From Singulisphaera acidiphila DSM 18658 (GTDB lineage: Bacteria > Planctomycetota > Planctomycetia > Isosphaerales > Isosphaeraceae), in the NCBI RefSeq assembly GCF_000242455.2, contig NC_019892.1, positions 8,876,744-8,940,743 on the forward strand: a stretch of 64,000 nucleotides of DNA, written 5' to 3'. Position numbers and translations under genes: made by a program. The notes under the pieces were generated by a model. The model worked only from the letters and a program-made list of their open reading frames with translations. It was not told where the DNA came from and did no database searches. Below are positions 26,250 through 35,653 of this stretch, one piece after another; position 1 is the stretch's first letter, and each line of letters opens with the position of its first letter.

Positions 26250-29200
26250 TTACTGACAGGCTTTGAGGAACGCGATCAGGTCCGCCAGCTCTTTCGCTGA
26301 GAGCTGTTGATCGAGACCGGCCGGCATGACCGAGACCGAGCCCGGACGGATCTCCTCGATCTCATCCCTGGCGATGCGGGCCTCCTGGTCGGGACCGGTG
26401 GCGAGCACGATCTCATCGGGGGCATCCTTGCGGGGAAGGCCGTTGTAGACCTTGCCGTCCTTGGTTGCGATGCTCAACGGTTCGAAGCTTCGCACAAAGC
26501 TCGCGCTCGGGAAGAGGATCGCCTCGAGCAGGTCGCGCTCGGTGCGGATCTTGCCGATATGGGTGAGGTCAGGGCCGACCTTGCCCCCCAGGTAGCCGAT
26601 CGCGTGGCAGGAGACGCAGGAGGCTCGGGTGCTATTGAACACCGCCTGGCCGCGCCTGACGTCGCCACCGGAGAGCGTCGCCAGGAACCCCTCGAGCCGC
26701 GCCTTCTGACTCGCCGCGTCCGCGTTCAGGCCGGCGTAGAGACCTTCGGCCTCGGTCTGAACTTTCTCGCCATACTTCGCCAGGCGAGGCTTGATCATCT
26801 CGATCCGAAGCGTGGTCCGGGCCGGTGACTGCTCCAGCGCCTTGACCAGCTTCAGCCCGACCGCTTCATCCTGGCTCTGCTCGAAAGCCGAGAGCAAGCG
26901 ATCGATCTCGAGCGGTCCCGCCCCCTTGACCGTGTCGGTCAAGGCCGCGAGTTGATCGGTCGTTAGCGTAGCCTTTGAGAGCACGTCGGCGGCCGCGCTT
27001 CGGATCGCGACGGAGCGGTCAGGGGCCAGTTCACCGCGTAGGAAGGTCAAGAGGGCCGCATCGACTTCGGGCAAGCCGCCCGGTACGGCCGCCAGCGCCT
27101 CGAGCCGGAGGTCGGCCGGAGTCGTTTCCCGACTCGCCACCTTGAGCAAGGCCAAGGCAAGCGACGGTGAGCGGGTCTTGGGAGTCTGCAAGGCTCGGCT
27201 CGTCGCGATCGCCTGGCGGGTCAATGCGAGGTCGTCACCCGAAAGGACTTCGATCAAGCCCGACTCCCAGGCGCTGAAAGCGTCACGGAGCCCCGATTCG
27301 GCCATCGCTCGCAGCGCGATCCGCTTGGTCTCCGGCGAAGCGGCCGCGTCACGCAACGGCTCAGCCAGCAATTCCTGGATCGGCGTGGAGTGGGCCAGCC
27401 GAGCGAGTTGACCGCTGAGTTCATCCCCTTCGGCCGGCACTTTCCCCTTTTCGTACAGGCGCTGGCGAAACGAGCCGACCAAAGTCCCGGCCCACTCCGG
27501 ATGCCGCCCGGCGATCCAGGACGCGGTTTCCCGGACAAGCGGATCGGTCGAGGCAAGGCCGGGCGCGATGTCCTCGGCCTTGAGGCCCCCCGCTTCCATC
27601 TGGTCGAGTGCAACCAGGGCGGCGCGGCGGGTCCTGACGTTCTGGCTCTGGAGGCCGGCCGCTGTTCCGCTCGGGTCAGCGATCTCGATGAGTGCGTATG
27701 TCAGCGAATGCTCAAGGACTCGATCCGCCGGCTCTCCGGCCGCCTCGAGCAGGGCTGAGACGACCCCCTTGCCGCCGATCCGCCCAAGCGCCTCGGCCGC
27801 GGCGCGGCGGTTGGCCGCCACCTTTTCCTTGAGCGCCACGAGCAAAGGCGCGAACGCATCGTGGTCGCGCCAGACGCTCGCGGAGTGGATCGCCGCCTGG
27901 CGAACGGTCGCGTCGGCATCGGCCAAGGCCGATCGCACAGCCGCGCGAGCCTCAGGACGGTCAATCCGCGTTGTGGCCCAGACGGCGTTTCGCCGCGAGT
28001 CGACCGTGCGGCCGGCCCGGATCGCTTCGGCGAGTGCCGAGACGGCCGGTTCACCTTGCTTGCCCAGCAGGTGGATCGCCCGAGCGCGAACCGCGGAGCG
28101 AGGGTCGTCCAGCCGCTCGACGAGTTCACCGACCGACGGCTGGGCCCACTCCAGCTTCAACCCGCGCGGGTCTTCGATCCGTGGTGCTCCCTCGCGGCGC
28201 ACCCGGTAGATGGCCCCGAGCACGTTCGGCTTGCCGATCTGCGACGTCGGGCAGCAGAGCTTGTACCAGCCGCCGGTGTCGAGCACGACCAGGCTGCCGT
28301 CGGCATCGTCCCGAACGTCGGTGGGGTGAAAGTCATGGTCGGCCTCGGGAGAGACCAGGAAGTCTTCATCGCGTGTCGTGAAGGTGGCTCCGTTTGGCTC
28401 GAGAATGTGCCTCGTGACCTTCTGCATGTTGAAGAGGGCGGCGAACAGGTTGTCGCGATACCCAGGGCCGAACGCATCCGAATCATAGCGGGTAAGGCCC
28501 GACGGGGCGGCAGCGCCGAGGTGGGTGAGCGGCGGCATCAGCTCGGGGCCAGTCTTGGGGTGCGCGTTCAGCACCGCGTCGTGAACCTTGCCGTAGACTC
28601 CACCGTAGATCGCATGGATCAGGCCGTCGCGGCGACCGCCTTCGGGGTTCTGCAGGAAGGTCGTCGTGAAGATCCGCTCGCCCCCCGGGGTGAAGACGAC
28701 GTCGACCGGGTTATCCATCCCGCCGGTCATCACCGGCTCGATCAGCGACCCCTCGGGCCGACGTCGAAAGATATGCGCCGCTTTTGTGACGAAAGGAGAA
28801 CGGCCCGGCCGCTCGTAAGTCTGCTCGGCGAACGCCCCCTTGCACCAGTAGATCCAGCCATCGAGGCCGAGGTAAGGGCCATGCAGGTCGTTGGCACAGC
28901 CGGTGAGGGTTTTCCCCTGAAACCACTCGGTGCGTTGGTCGGCGACACCGTCGCCATCGGTGTCCGTCAGCTTCCAGAGGCTCGGGGGGGCCGCGACGTA
29001 GAGGGAGCCGTCATGCCACAGGGTCCCCTCGGGGAACATCATCCGATCGGCGAACACGGTGCGCTTATCGTACCGGCCGTCGCCGTCGGTATCCTCGAGC
29101 CGCAGGATGCGGTGGGTCCGATCGACAACCTGCTTGACGACCGGGTCGTTGGATCCGGACGAGTCGGAGACGTAGAGCCGGCCTTCTTCGTCAAAATCGG

Positions 29201-29378
29201 CGGTGATCGGGCGATCGACCAGGGGTGGGCCGGCGATGAGTTCCATCTCGAACCCATCGGCCAAAGTGAATGTGCGGCCGTTCAGCTTGAACTCGCCCGC
29301 CGTCACGGTGGAGAGCCCGGCGCAAAGAACGAGGGCGGCGAGAGTGAACGTGGCATTCACGCGTGGAGGTCGACTCAT
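26250..29378 (-). CDS. PVC-type CxxCH dehydrogenase with HEAT-like repeats
   Basis: 1042 residues. A signal peptide (to about residue 28) leads to a beta-propeller dehydrogenase-like domain of the TIGR02604 type (about 30-400; GFEMELIAGPPLVDRPITADFDEEGRLYVSD, DTDGDGRYDKRTVFA, GGMDNPVDVVFTPGG). HEAT-like repeats fill about 410-860 (SAVRARAIHLLGKQGEPAVSA and others). The C-terminus is a cytochrome c-like domain with CVSCH at 921-925 and a distal Met region, ending in AKELADLIAFLKAC. It is thought to oxidise sugars or alcohols in the periplasm and pass electrons to its own haem; the substrate is unknown. Confidence 0.93.
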   Translation of the reverse strand: MSRPPRVNATFTLAALVLCAGLSTVTAGEFKLNGRTFTLADGFEMELIAGPPLVDRPITADFDEEGRLYVSDSSGSNDPVVKQVVDRTHRILRLEDTDGDGRYDKRTVFADRMMFPEGTLWHDGSLYVAAPPSLWKLTDTDGDGVADQRTEWFQGKTLTGCANDLHGPYLGLDGWIYWCKGAFAEQTYERPGRSPFVTKAAHIFRRRPEGSLIEPVMTGGMDNPVDVVFTPGGERIFTTTFLQNPEGGRRDGLIHAIYGGVYGKVHDAVLNAHPKTGPELMPPLTHLGAAAPSGLTRYDSDAFGPGYRDNLFAALFNMQKVTRHILEPNGATFTTRDEDFLVSPEADHDFHPTDVRDDADGSLVVLDTGGWYKLCCPTSQIGKPNVLGAIYRVRREGAPRIEDPRGLKLEWAQPSVGELVERLDDPRSAVRARAIHLLGKQGEPAVSALAEAIRAGRTVDSRRNAVWATTRIDRPEARAAVRSALADADATVRQAAIHSASVWRDHDAFAPLLVALKEKVAANRRAAAEALGRIGGKGVVSALLEAAGEPADRVLEHSLTYALIEIADPSGTAAGLQSQNVRTRRAALVALDQMEAGGLKAEDIAPGLASTDPLVRETASWIAGRHPEWAGTLVGSFRQRLYEKGKVPAEGDELSGQLARLAHSTPIQELLAEPLRDAAASPETKRIALRAMAESGLRDAFSAWESGLIEVLSGDDLALTRQAIATSRALQTPKTRSPSLALALLKVASRETTPADLRLEALAAVPGGLPEVDAALLTFLRGELAPDRSVAIRSAAADVLSKATLTTDQLAALTDTVKGAGPLEIDRLLSAFEQSQDEAVGLKLVKALEQSPARTTLRIEMIKPRLAKYGEKVQTEAEGLYAGLNADAASQKARLEGFLATLSGGDVRRGQAVFNSTRASCVSCHAIGYLGGKVGPDLTHIGKIRTERDLLEAILFPSASFVRSFEPLSIATKDGKVYNGLPRKDAPDEIVLATGPDQEARIARDEIEEIRPGSVSVMPAGLDQQLSAKELADLIAFLKACQ

Positions 29379-29545
29379 AGGTAGGCATTCCAGGTGGGAT
29401 GAGCTCGTCGATCGTCATCAGAGCATGCAACGATTAGAGCCTTGCGTCGTCTCCGAACACGAGGAGAGTGTGAAGGTGGACGAGGCTCCGGGCATCATAC
29501 CAGCGAGCCATCTCCGTTGCCTCGTCCCCATCCTTCAACTCATTG

Positions 29546-30718
29546 TTACTTCGCGATCGGGATGAACTTCAGGCAGACGGGCGACTTGACCTCGATCGAC
29601 TGGCCGGTCGACTCGAGTTTGCCGGTCGCCGGATCGATCCGAAAGACAACGATCGTGCCGGATTCCTGGTTGGCGGCCAGGAGAAAACGGCCGGTCGGGT
29701 CGATGGCGAAGTTCCGGGGGATCTTGCCGCCGGTCGGCTGGTGGCCAACCGGAGTGAGCCGGCCAGTCGCAGCGTCGATGGCGAAGATCGCGATGCTGTC
29801 GTTGCCTCGGTTCGAGCCGTAGAGGAACTTGCCCGAGGGATGGACCTGCACCTCGGCCGTCGAGTCGCTCGGCTTGACCTCAACGCCATCAGGAAGCGTC
29901 GGCAAGGTCTGGATCTCTTTCAAGACACCATGCTCGGCGTCGTAGTCGAGGGCGGTCACCGTGCAGTTGATCTCGTTGATCACGTAGGCGTGATGGCCGT
30001 TGGGGTGGAACGCGAAATGGCGAGGTCCGGACCTGCGCGCCGTCGCCGTGAACGGAGGGTCATTGGGGGTCAGGCTTCCCTTCGCCGGGTCGAACTTGTA
30101 GACGAAGAGCTTGTCGAGCCCGAGGTCGGCCGCAATCGCGAACCGATTGGCCGCGTCAACGTTGATCGAGTGGGCGTGGGGTTTGCCCTGTCGCTTGGGG
30201 TCGGCGACGGTCCCGGTGTGTTCGATCGTCGCAGTCGCAGCGCCGAGCCGGCCGTCAGCCAGGATGGGCAGCGAGGCCACGGTGCCTCCCCCGTAATTCG
30301 CCACCAGAACGTTCTTGCCGGCGCGGTCGACCACCAGGTGGCACGGCCCAGCGCCTTCCGACGATTCCGTGTTCAGGTGCTTGAGGCTCCCGTCCTTCGG
30401 ATTGATCGCGAACGCGCTGACGCCGCCGCTCTTCCGGCCGCCGCTCTCGGCAACCTCATTCACGGAGTAGAGGTGCTGACGGGCCGGGTCGATCGCCAGG
30501 AACGACGGGCTGAGCGCCTCAGCGGCCAGACCCCGCGAGGTCAGCGTCCCCGATTTCGGGTCGAGATCGAGTAGGACGATCCCCTGCCCTTTCCCGTCCG
30601 TATAAGTCCCGACGTAGACCCGGACCTTCGAAAGCGTCGCAGGGTCGACGGCGGAAGCCGCCTGAGTTTCAGCCAAGGCCACGGTAAGACAGCCGAGGAG
30701 CAAACCAATCTGCCACAT
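29546..30718 (-). CDS. Lactonase-family seven-bladed propeller protein (6-phosphogluconolactonase-like)
   Basis: 390 residues with an N-terminal signal peptide (to about residue 22). The opening VRVYVGTYTDGKGQGIVLLDLD and the repeats PSFLAIDPARQHLYSVNEV, GPCHLVVDRAGKNVLVANYGGG, GKPHAHSINVD and GPRHFAFHPNGHHAYVINE are diagnostic of the Pgl/YbhE lactonase family. The export signal argues against a cytoplasmic pentose-phosphate role; it more likely hydrolyses an extracytoplasmic lactone. It may act with the dehydrogenase encoded 170 bases downstream on the same strand, since sugar oxidation yields lactones; this is inference. Confidence 0.88.
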   Translation of the reverse strand: MWQIGLLLGCLTVALAETQAASAVDPATLSKVRVYVGTYTDGKGQGIVLLDLDPKSGTLTSRGLAAEALSPSFLAIDPARQHLYSVNEVAESGGRKSGGVSAFAINPKDGSLKHLNTESSEGAGPCHLVVDRAGKNVLVANYGGGTVASLPILADGRLGAATATIEHTGTVADPKRQGKPHAHSINVDAANRFAIAADLGLDKLFVYKFDPAKGSLTPNDPPFTATARRSGPRHFAFHPNGHHAYVINEINCTVTALDYDAEHGVLKEIQTLPTLPDGVEVKPSDSTAEVQVHPSGKFLYGSNRGNDSIAIFAIDAATGRLTPVGHQPTGGKIPRNFAIDPTGRFLLAANQESGTIVVFRIDPATGKLESTGQSIEVKSPVCLKFIPIAK

Positions 30719-30832
30719 AAAAGCGGTTCCCGTTCGAGTGTCGCAAGCCCGGCCCGCCTCAATGGCGGCCGGAGGTCCGTCTTAGACTAACTCCATCAGA
30801 GGGTGGCCGAAATCCTCTTCCTTCGGAATACG

Positions 30833-31177
30833 TTAGAGCTCGCCCAGCTCGGCATCGAGCGCATTCATGCGTTCGTTGAACACATCGTCGGGCAGAAGAA
30901 GCATGGACAAAGGTTTAAGGTCTCCCTCGAGGAGCATCAGCAACTCGGCCGTGCCGGCGCGGCGACCGAGAGCACGGCCTCGGGTTTCAAGGGCCTTGGC
31001 GACGATCGCATCGAGGTCAAAGGCCGAGGAGGCCTTCACCAGACGCGCGGCCACCTCGTCCAGGTCGGACGCGTTGAACGTCCCCTTGCCATCGAGCCTG
31101 GCCGCCTCGGTGATCGTCAGCAGTGCGTCAGCCAGCCGTTCGCACGCCTTCTCTTGGAGTTTTGTTGGCTTGGTCAC
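30833..31177 (-). CDS. Small helical protein of unknown function
   Basis: 114 residues, mainly helical and charged (KLQEKACERLADALLTITEAARL, then DLDEVAARLVKASSAFDLDAIVAKALE). There is no signal peptide or membrane segment in the chosen form. The start is taken at GTG 31177 because the longer opening adds a Cys- and aromatic-rich stretch not typical of coding sequence here, and a GGAAAG site lies upstream of the GTG. No family is recognised. Confidence 0.55.
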   Translation of the reverse strand: MTKPTKLQEKACERLADALLTITEAARLDGKGTFNASDLDEVAARLVKASSAFDLDAIVAKALETRGRALGRRAGTAELLMLLEGDLKPLSMLLLPDDVFNERMNALDAELGEL

Positions 31178-31495
31178 AAGGATGACTTTCCGTTCGGACC
31201 GGTGCGTCGTCTTCAAAAAAAAGGCCTGAGCAAGCCACAAAGCGGCTGTACCCATCCCGTAGGGCAGGCGGAAGACTACCCTACAAGATAAAACACATCC
31301 ACACACTCTCCATAGGATTTTAAGGATTCTATCAATTCGAGAGCCAACCGAGAACGCTCGTCATTCCCTGCCAGTGAGCCTTCGGAACCGGACGAAACAA
31401 GGGATCCGTAACGACTTGTCAATCCAAGCTCAGTCGATCATGATGGCCAACCGTTTCGTTGATCGGACACGCGTGCATCCACAAAGGAAATCCTC
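31178..31495. other. Intergenic region between divergent genes
   Basis: About 320 bases between divergent genes, partly AT-rich near 31270-31340. No gene was seen; it should hold the promoters of both neighbours. Confidence 0.4.
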
Positions 31496-31900
31496 ATGAA
31501 CCGTTTCTTCACTCGGCTTCTCTTTTCCACGGTTGCGGCCAGCCTGCTGGCGGGCGGAGTCGCTCAGGCCGCCGACGAAAAGGGGGAGCGACTGGCTCAC
31601 GTGGTCTTCTTCACGCTGAAAGATCACTCCAAAGAGTCGCGAATGAAGATGATCGACGCTTGTAAGACATACCTCACAAACCATGACGGGCTCATCTCCT
31701 TCTCGGTCGGCACCATCGCCGAGGATGTGACAGAGCCGGTCAGCGACCGCGATTTCGACGTTGCGATTCACCTTGTATTCCGGGACAAGGCGGCCAACGC
31801 CGCGTACCAGGCCCACCCGCGTCACAAGAAATTCGTCGAGGAAAACAAGGCCACGTGGGCAAAGGTCCGCGTCTTCGACTCCTACCTCTCCGCGCCTTGA
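31496..31900 (+). CDS. Exported Dabb (stress-responsive A/B barrel) family protein
   Basis: 134 residues. A signal peptide (MNRFFTRLLFSTVAASLLAGGVAQAA) precedes a Dabb domain: AHVVFFTLKDHSKESRMKMIDACKTYL, FSVGTIAEDV, DFDVAIHLVFRDKAANAAYQAHPRHKKFVEEN. Dabb domains are dimeric ferredoxin-like barrels. Most are cytoplasmic; an exported form with unknown ligand is common in planctomycetes. The start ATG at 31496 fits the signal peptide. A strong inverted repeat follows 10 bases after the stop. Confidence 0.9.
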   Translation: MNRFFTRLLFSTVAASLLAGGVAQAADEKGERLAHVVFFTLKDHSKESRMKMIDACKTYLTNHDGLISFSVGTIAEDVTEPVSDRDFDVAIHLVFRDKAANAAYQAHPRHKKFVEENKATWAKVRVFDSYLSAP

Positions 31901-31910
31901 ACCCCGGGCC

Positions 31911-31955
31911 GACAGACGTCAAACACCGGCCCGCGGCCCTCGTTTGACGTCTGTC
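31911..31955 (+). terminator. Inverted repeat after the Dabb gene
   Basis: Perfect 14-base arms at 31911-31924 and 31942-31955, with a GC-rich 17-base loop that can itself pair. It begins 10 bases after the stop at 31900. No T-run follows. Likely a terminator or 3' stabiliser. Confidence 0.65.
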
Positions 31956-32235
31956 GCGGCCTTCGGATTCCCTCGACAAACGATCGATTGAAACGGTCGC
32001 CATTTTTGAGTTTTAAAAGCAGTAGGATGTTGTCACTCGGCAATCTCATGATATATTTGCAGACTATGGGATTTCGCTTTCCCCATACTGTCGATTGTAA
32101 AAGATGCTCAAGCGGCGAGCGGACGTTCGGACTCATGGTTTTTCCCCAGCCGTTCTCAGGAAATACCCGATTGATTCTCCGAAGAGTTTCGAACGCGCCG
32201 TTCGGGCAAATGCATGATTGTTGGAGAATGTTTCG

Positions 32236-32601
32236 ATGGCGAGTGCGACTTCCGGTGTGAAGAAGGTGGCGAAGACGGCGACCGCAACGAAAACGGCGAC
32301 CGCGGCCAAGGCCAAAGAGAGCGGCCAACGTCTCAAGCAAGCGCAGCGTGCCGCGAACCTGCTGAAGCAGGTCAGCGACGCGACCCGCCTCCAGGTGATC
32401 TTGATGCTTTCCGAAGGAGAGCGACACGTCGGCGCTCTGAGCGAAGAGCTGAGCCAGAGCCAGCCCGCCGTCAGCCACCACCTCGCCTTGCTCCGGCATG
32501 GCGGGATCATCTCACCCCGCCGCCAAGGGAAGAATAACTTCTACGGCCTGACCGAGACGGGCGAAGAACTGGCCAAAGTGGTCAAGTCGATCATGGTCTG
32601 A
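32236..32601 (+). CDS. ArsR-type winged-helix transcriptional regulator
   Basis: 121 residues. An Ala/Lys/Thr-rich N-terminal tail (about 30 residues, reminiscent of histone-H1-like tails) leads to an ArsR HTH domain: AANLLKQVSDATRLQVILMLSEGERHVGAL, then SQSQPAVSHHLALLRHGGII as helix-turn-helix, and the beta-wing RRQGKNNFYGLTETGEELAKVV. No metal-binding ELCVCDL-type Cys box is present, so it probably senses something other than arsenic-type metals. ATG 32236 has a GGAG site 9 bases upstream. Its targets are unknown; a 19-bp hairpin follows. Confidence 0.9.
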   Translation: MASATSGVKKVAKTATATKTATAAKAKESGQRLKQAQRAANLLKQVSDATRLQVILMLSEGERHVGALSEELSQSQPAVSHHLALLRHGGIISPRRQGKNNFYGLTETGEELAKVVKSIMV

Positions 32602-32634
32602 GCTGTGGCCATGCCCCAATAAATCGATTCGCGT

Positions 32635-32676
32635 CACGAGCCAGCCGGGGGACAGAGGTCCCCCGGCTGGCTCGTG
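32635..32676 (+). terminator. Perfect 19-bp hairpin after the ArsR-type gene
   Basis: Arms 32635-32653 and 32658-32676 are exact reverse complements with a 4-base loop, 33 bases after the stop at 32601. A few T residues are scattered downstream but there is no clean run. It may serve the convergent ThuA-like gene as well. Confidence 0.8.
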
Positions 32677-32732
32677 GCATTCCGTTTCTATGAATCCATG
32701 TACAGTTCGTGGAGTCAAACAGCGAGGCAGGG

Positions 32733-33758
32733 TTACTTAATTTGATGACTGCTCGGCTTGACCCCCGCCTTGAATCCCCCGAACCCGAAGGGGAGCGGGT
32801 GATACTCGCCGACAATCGAGACGTCGGCATCGGCGGCGATCTGATCCTCGAGGCCGGTCGCCCAGTAGGTCGCATTGACCAAGAGCCGGCGCACCCCTTC
32901 GTTCTCAAGGTCTTGCGAGGCGCCCATCGTGGTCGCGAAGATGCGTGCGGTTTTACCATTGGCGGCGGCGTAGGTCTTGGTCCAGGCAACCGGCATCATT
33001 GGGTCGTTCTTCGGGCCGGCAAGCGGGGAATCATCAGGCTTCATTCCCGTGAGAATCTGTCCAAAGACCAACGGTTTACTGTCGCCCGGCAGCGGTAACC
33101 GGACGCCGTAGACGTCGGTCGGCCCCCAGATCTGGCCATCCTTGACGCCTTTGAGAATGGGGTGATCCTGCTCGCCCGGGGCGAGGGTTCCGCGCGTGCT
33201 CTGCTTGCCGTGAGCGCCGTGGTGGCTATGCCAGGTCTCGCCGAAAACCAGGCGTCCGAAGCCCCCCTCGAAGCCAGGGACCTGGCCGTTCCAGGTGTAT
33301 TTGGCATAAGTCTTGTTCTTCTTGAGGTCGAAGGCGTGCGTGGCCGTTCGCAGGCCGATGATCGGGCGGCCCGACTCGAGGTAGTCGACCACATGCTTCA
33401 TCTGATCGTCGGGTAAGTCGCGAAACCGGGTGGCAATGATCAGCAGGTCGGCCGTATCGAGCGCCTCCAGGCCGGGAATGTTGTCGACCCGCTTGGGGTC
33501 GATCGTCCCATCCTCGCCGATCGCAAAGAGGACGGTGCAATTGAACCCGTGCCGCGTGGCGAGGATCTTGGCCAGTTGGGGAAGCGCCTCCTCCGAGCGG
33601 TACTCCTCGTCGCCGCTGACCAGGACGACCCGCTTGTCCTTGCCCGGCCCGTCGCCTCCCTGATAAACAACCCAGGAGTCATCGGCCTGGGTCCGCCCGC
33701 CGCAAACAGCGATCAGGGCAGCCGCCCAGAACAGGCGATATCGCACCGCGATTCTCAT
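32733..33758 (-). CDS. ThuA-like domain protein, exported
   Basis: 341 residues with a signal peptide (MRIAVRYRLFWAAALIAVCG). The ThuA-like, glutamine-amidotransferase-fold domain shows KRVVLVSGDEEYRSEEALPQLAKIL, then ADLLIIATRFRDLPDDQMKHVVDYLESGRPIIGLRTATHAF, and WHSHHGAHGK near the presumed active face, with late VAWTKTYAAANGKTARIFATTMG. ThuA-like proteins are linked to sugar metabolism but the reaction here is unknown. ATG 33758 is preferred to a GTG at 33767. Convergent with the ArsR-type gene. Confidence 0.9.
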   Translation of the reverse strand: MRIAVRYRLFWAAALIAVCGGRTQADDSWVVYQGGDGPGKDKRVVLVSGDEEYRSEEALPQLAKILATRHGFNCTVLFAIGEDGTIDPKRVDNIPGLEALDTADLLIIATRFRDLPDDQMKHVVDYLESGRPIIGLRTATHAFDLKKNKTYAKYTWNGQVPGFEGGFGRLVFGETWHSHHGAHGKQSTRGTLAPGEQDHPILKGVKDGQIWGPTDVYGVRLPLPGDSKPLVFGQILTGMKPDDSPLAGPKNDPMMPVAWTKTYAAANGKTARIFATTMGASQDLENEGVRRLLVNATYWATGLEDQIAADADVSIVGEYHPLPFGFGGFKAGVKPSSHQIK

Positions 33759-34053
33759 CTTGGCCACGGTTCAGCCTCGCTTTGCAGGATGGAAAGGTAA
33801 AGGAGAGTCGGTCTTTTGACGGCCACAGACCATCCAAGGTTGCCTGGACGGAGTGTTGAAGCCGTTCGATGATTCGGTGATGAAAACGCCTGAACCCTTG
33901 AATTTTTTAGGCGAGCGGGAAGCGCCGGCTCCTTGTCCCTCTCTTTGGGAGATGAGGCGGGCGAGAAGCGTAAGTTCCCTGTCCCTCTCACCCACACCTA
34001 CTCTCGCCAGAACGACAGAGAGAGCTGACGCTCCCCGCTCACCTTCGCATTGC

Positions 34054-35577
34054 TCAGGTTCCTGGGCTGGCCTGGCTGACTTCAAAAACGTGCGTTCCCC
34101 ATGGGGGCAGGTCGAGATAGAGACCGTGCGGGATCAAGTCATCGCTGCTCCGCTGGTATGCGAAGGGGCCGGTCAAGTCCCGGAAGTTCCACGTCTTGCC
34201 TGCAAAGGTGTCTGGCGGCAAGACGACGTAGCACTGCCCTTGGTCGGGAGCATAGTTCACGGCGACCAGGAGCGTCTCGCCGGCCGGACCTTCCCACATG
34301 AAGGTGAGAAACTGCTCGGAGGTCGTATTCTCATTCCAGGCCCGCCGACATTCCCGCAGAGTCCATCGGCCCCGCCGCAGTTCAGGGCGCTTCAAAATCG
34401 CAAGCAAGCGGGCGTAAAACTCCGCCAAAGGGGGGTTGACCGGCTCGATCGCGCGGCGGGCAAGATGGACCGAGGGCCGAATCGCAGCCCCTTCGAGCTG
34501 TCCTTGGTGGAACAAGCGGAGCCCCGGGACCAGGAACGTGATTGTGGCAGCCGCTCGATGGACCTCCCAGGGGACGAAGGCGAACGCAGCGCGCGGCTCG
34601 TCGTGATTCTCCAGGAACCGGGCGCACCGGCGCTGAAAGTCGACGTCGGCGCGAAGATGGTCGCGGACGGCGGTGGCGTCGTGGGCATGGAGCCGATCGT
34701 AGAGACGTTTATCGTAGGTGACGTCGAACCCTTGGTGCTGGAGGGTCCATTCCAGGTCCCAGTAGGCCTCAGCCAAGAACAGAAAGTCAGGAGTCTGGGC
34801 TCGCACACGGGCGATCGCGTCGGGCCAGAAGGGAGAGTCGTCCGGGAGACTGCCATCGCTCGGGAGCGAGGCCTCCTTCCAGGTCCGGGCGAAAATGTCA
34901 GGCAAGACCAGCATGGCCATGTCGCAGCGCAGGCCATCGCACTGAGCGGCGACCTTCACCAGCACATCGCGCATTGCCGCGCAGAGCGAAGGGTGCCGGT
35001 AGTTGAGCTGGAAGGTATCAGGCCACCCCGGGAAGTACGGGTCGCGGCCAAACGCCAGCACCTGCGGCCCCTCCGCGGTCTCGGCCCGGGCGTAGTTCCC
35101 CGGCTCACGACCGAGGTCCATCTCGGTCCCCGCGATGTAGTACTCCGGATGCCGCTCGACCCAGGGGTGATCCCTGGCCGTGTGGTTGGGCACGAAGTCG
35201 AGCATCAGGCGCACGCCCCGTGCCCGGAACCGGGCGCGGAGTCGGGCCAGCGCATCGTCTCCCCCAAAGTCGCGATGCACCGAGTAGCCTTGAATGGCAT
35301 ACGGCGATCCGCAAACGTCTTGGTCCGTGAAGTCGGGCAGATGGTCGCGATACCAACGCGACCACTCAGGGTGGCTCCGCGAGACCTCGCGCCCGACCGC
35401 TCCGGTCTGCCAGACGCCGAGCAGCCAGACCCAGTCGAACCCAAGCCCCGCGATCTGGTCGAGCGCCTGGTCAGGAACATCGTCGAACGTCGCGGGACGC
35501 CCCAGGGTGCGTGCGAGTCCCCCAAGCCAGTCGCGCGTGGCGATCTCGTAGAGCGAAGGGAACGAGTCCGATTCCAT
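34054..35577 (-). CDS. GH13 alpha-amylase-family glycoside hydrolase
   Basis: 507 residues, no signal peptide, so probably cytoplasmic. The (beta/alpha)8 barrel motifs are present: region I LMLDFVPNHTARDHPW; region II DGLRCDMAML with the nucleophile Asp219; region III FLFLAEAYWDLEW with the acid/base Glu270; region IV FLENHDEPR with Asp326. A C-terminal beta-domain (about 420-507) follows. The family acts on alpha-glucans; the exact specificity, for example trehalose- or maltooligosaccharide-related, cannot be fixed from motifs. The ATG at 35577 is used; a TTG upstream at 35592 is less likely. Confidence 0.9.
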   Translation of the reverse strand: MESDSFPSLYEIATRDWLGGLARTLGRPATFDDVPDQALDQIAGLGFDWVWLLGVWQTGAVGREVSRSHPEWSRWYRDHLPDFTDQDVCGSPYAIQGYSVHRDFGGDDALARLRARFRARGVRLMLDFVPNHTARDHPWVERHPEYYIAGTEMDLGREPGNYARAETAEGPQVLAFGRDPYFPGWPDTFQLNYRHPSLCAAMRDVLVKVAAQCDGLRCDMAMLVLPDIFARTWKEASLPSDGSLPDDSPFWPDAIARVRAQTPDFLFLAEAYWDLEWTLQHQGFDVTYDKRLYDRLHAHDATAVRDHLRADVDFQRRCARFLENHDEPRAAFAFVPWEVHRAAATITFLVPGLRLFHQGQLEGAAIRPSVHLARRAIEPVNPPLAEFYARLLAILKRPELRRGRWTLRECRRAWNENTTSEQFLTFMWEGPAGETLLVAVNYAPDQGQCYVVLPPDTFAGKTWNFRDLTGPFAYQRSSDDLIPHGLYLDLPPWGTHVFEVSQASPGT

Positions 35578-35653
35578 AAGCAGAGATCTCAAGCGTCAAT
35601 CCAAGCGGATCTGTGGAAAAGAAACGTCTTGCTGGCAGCCGGCATTGCGAAAT

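Noticed and set aside
27861..29384. 507-codon plus-strand frame opposite the CxxCH dehydrogenase
   Set aside because: No domain, composition typical of antisense reading.
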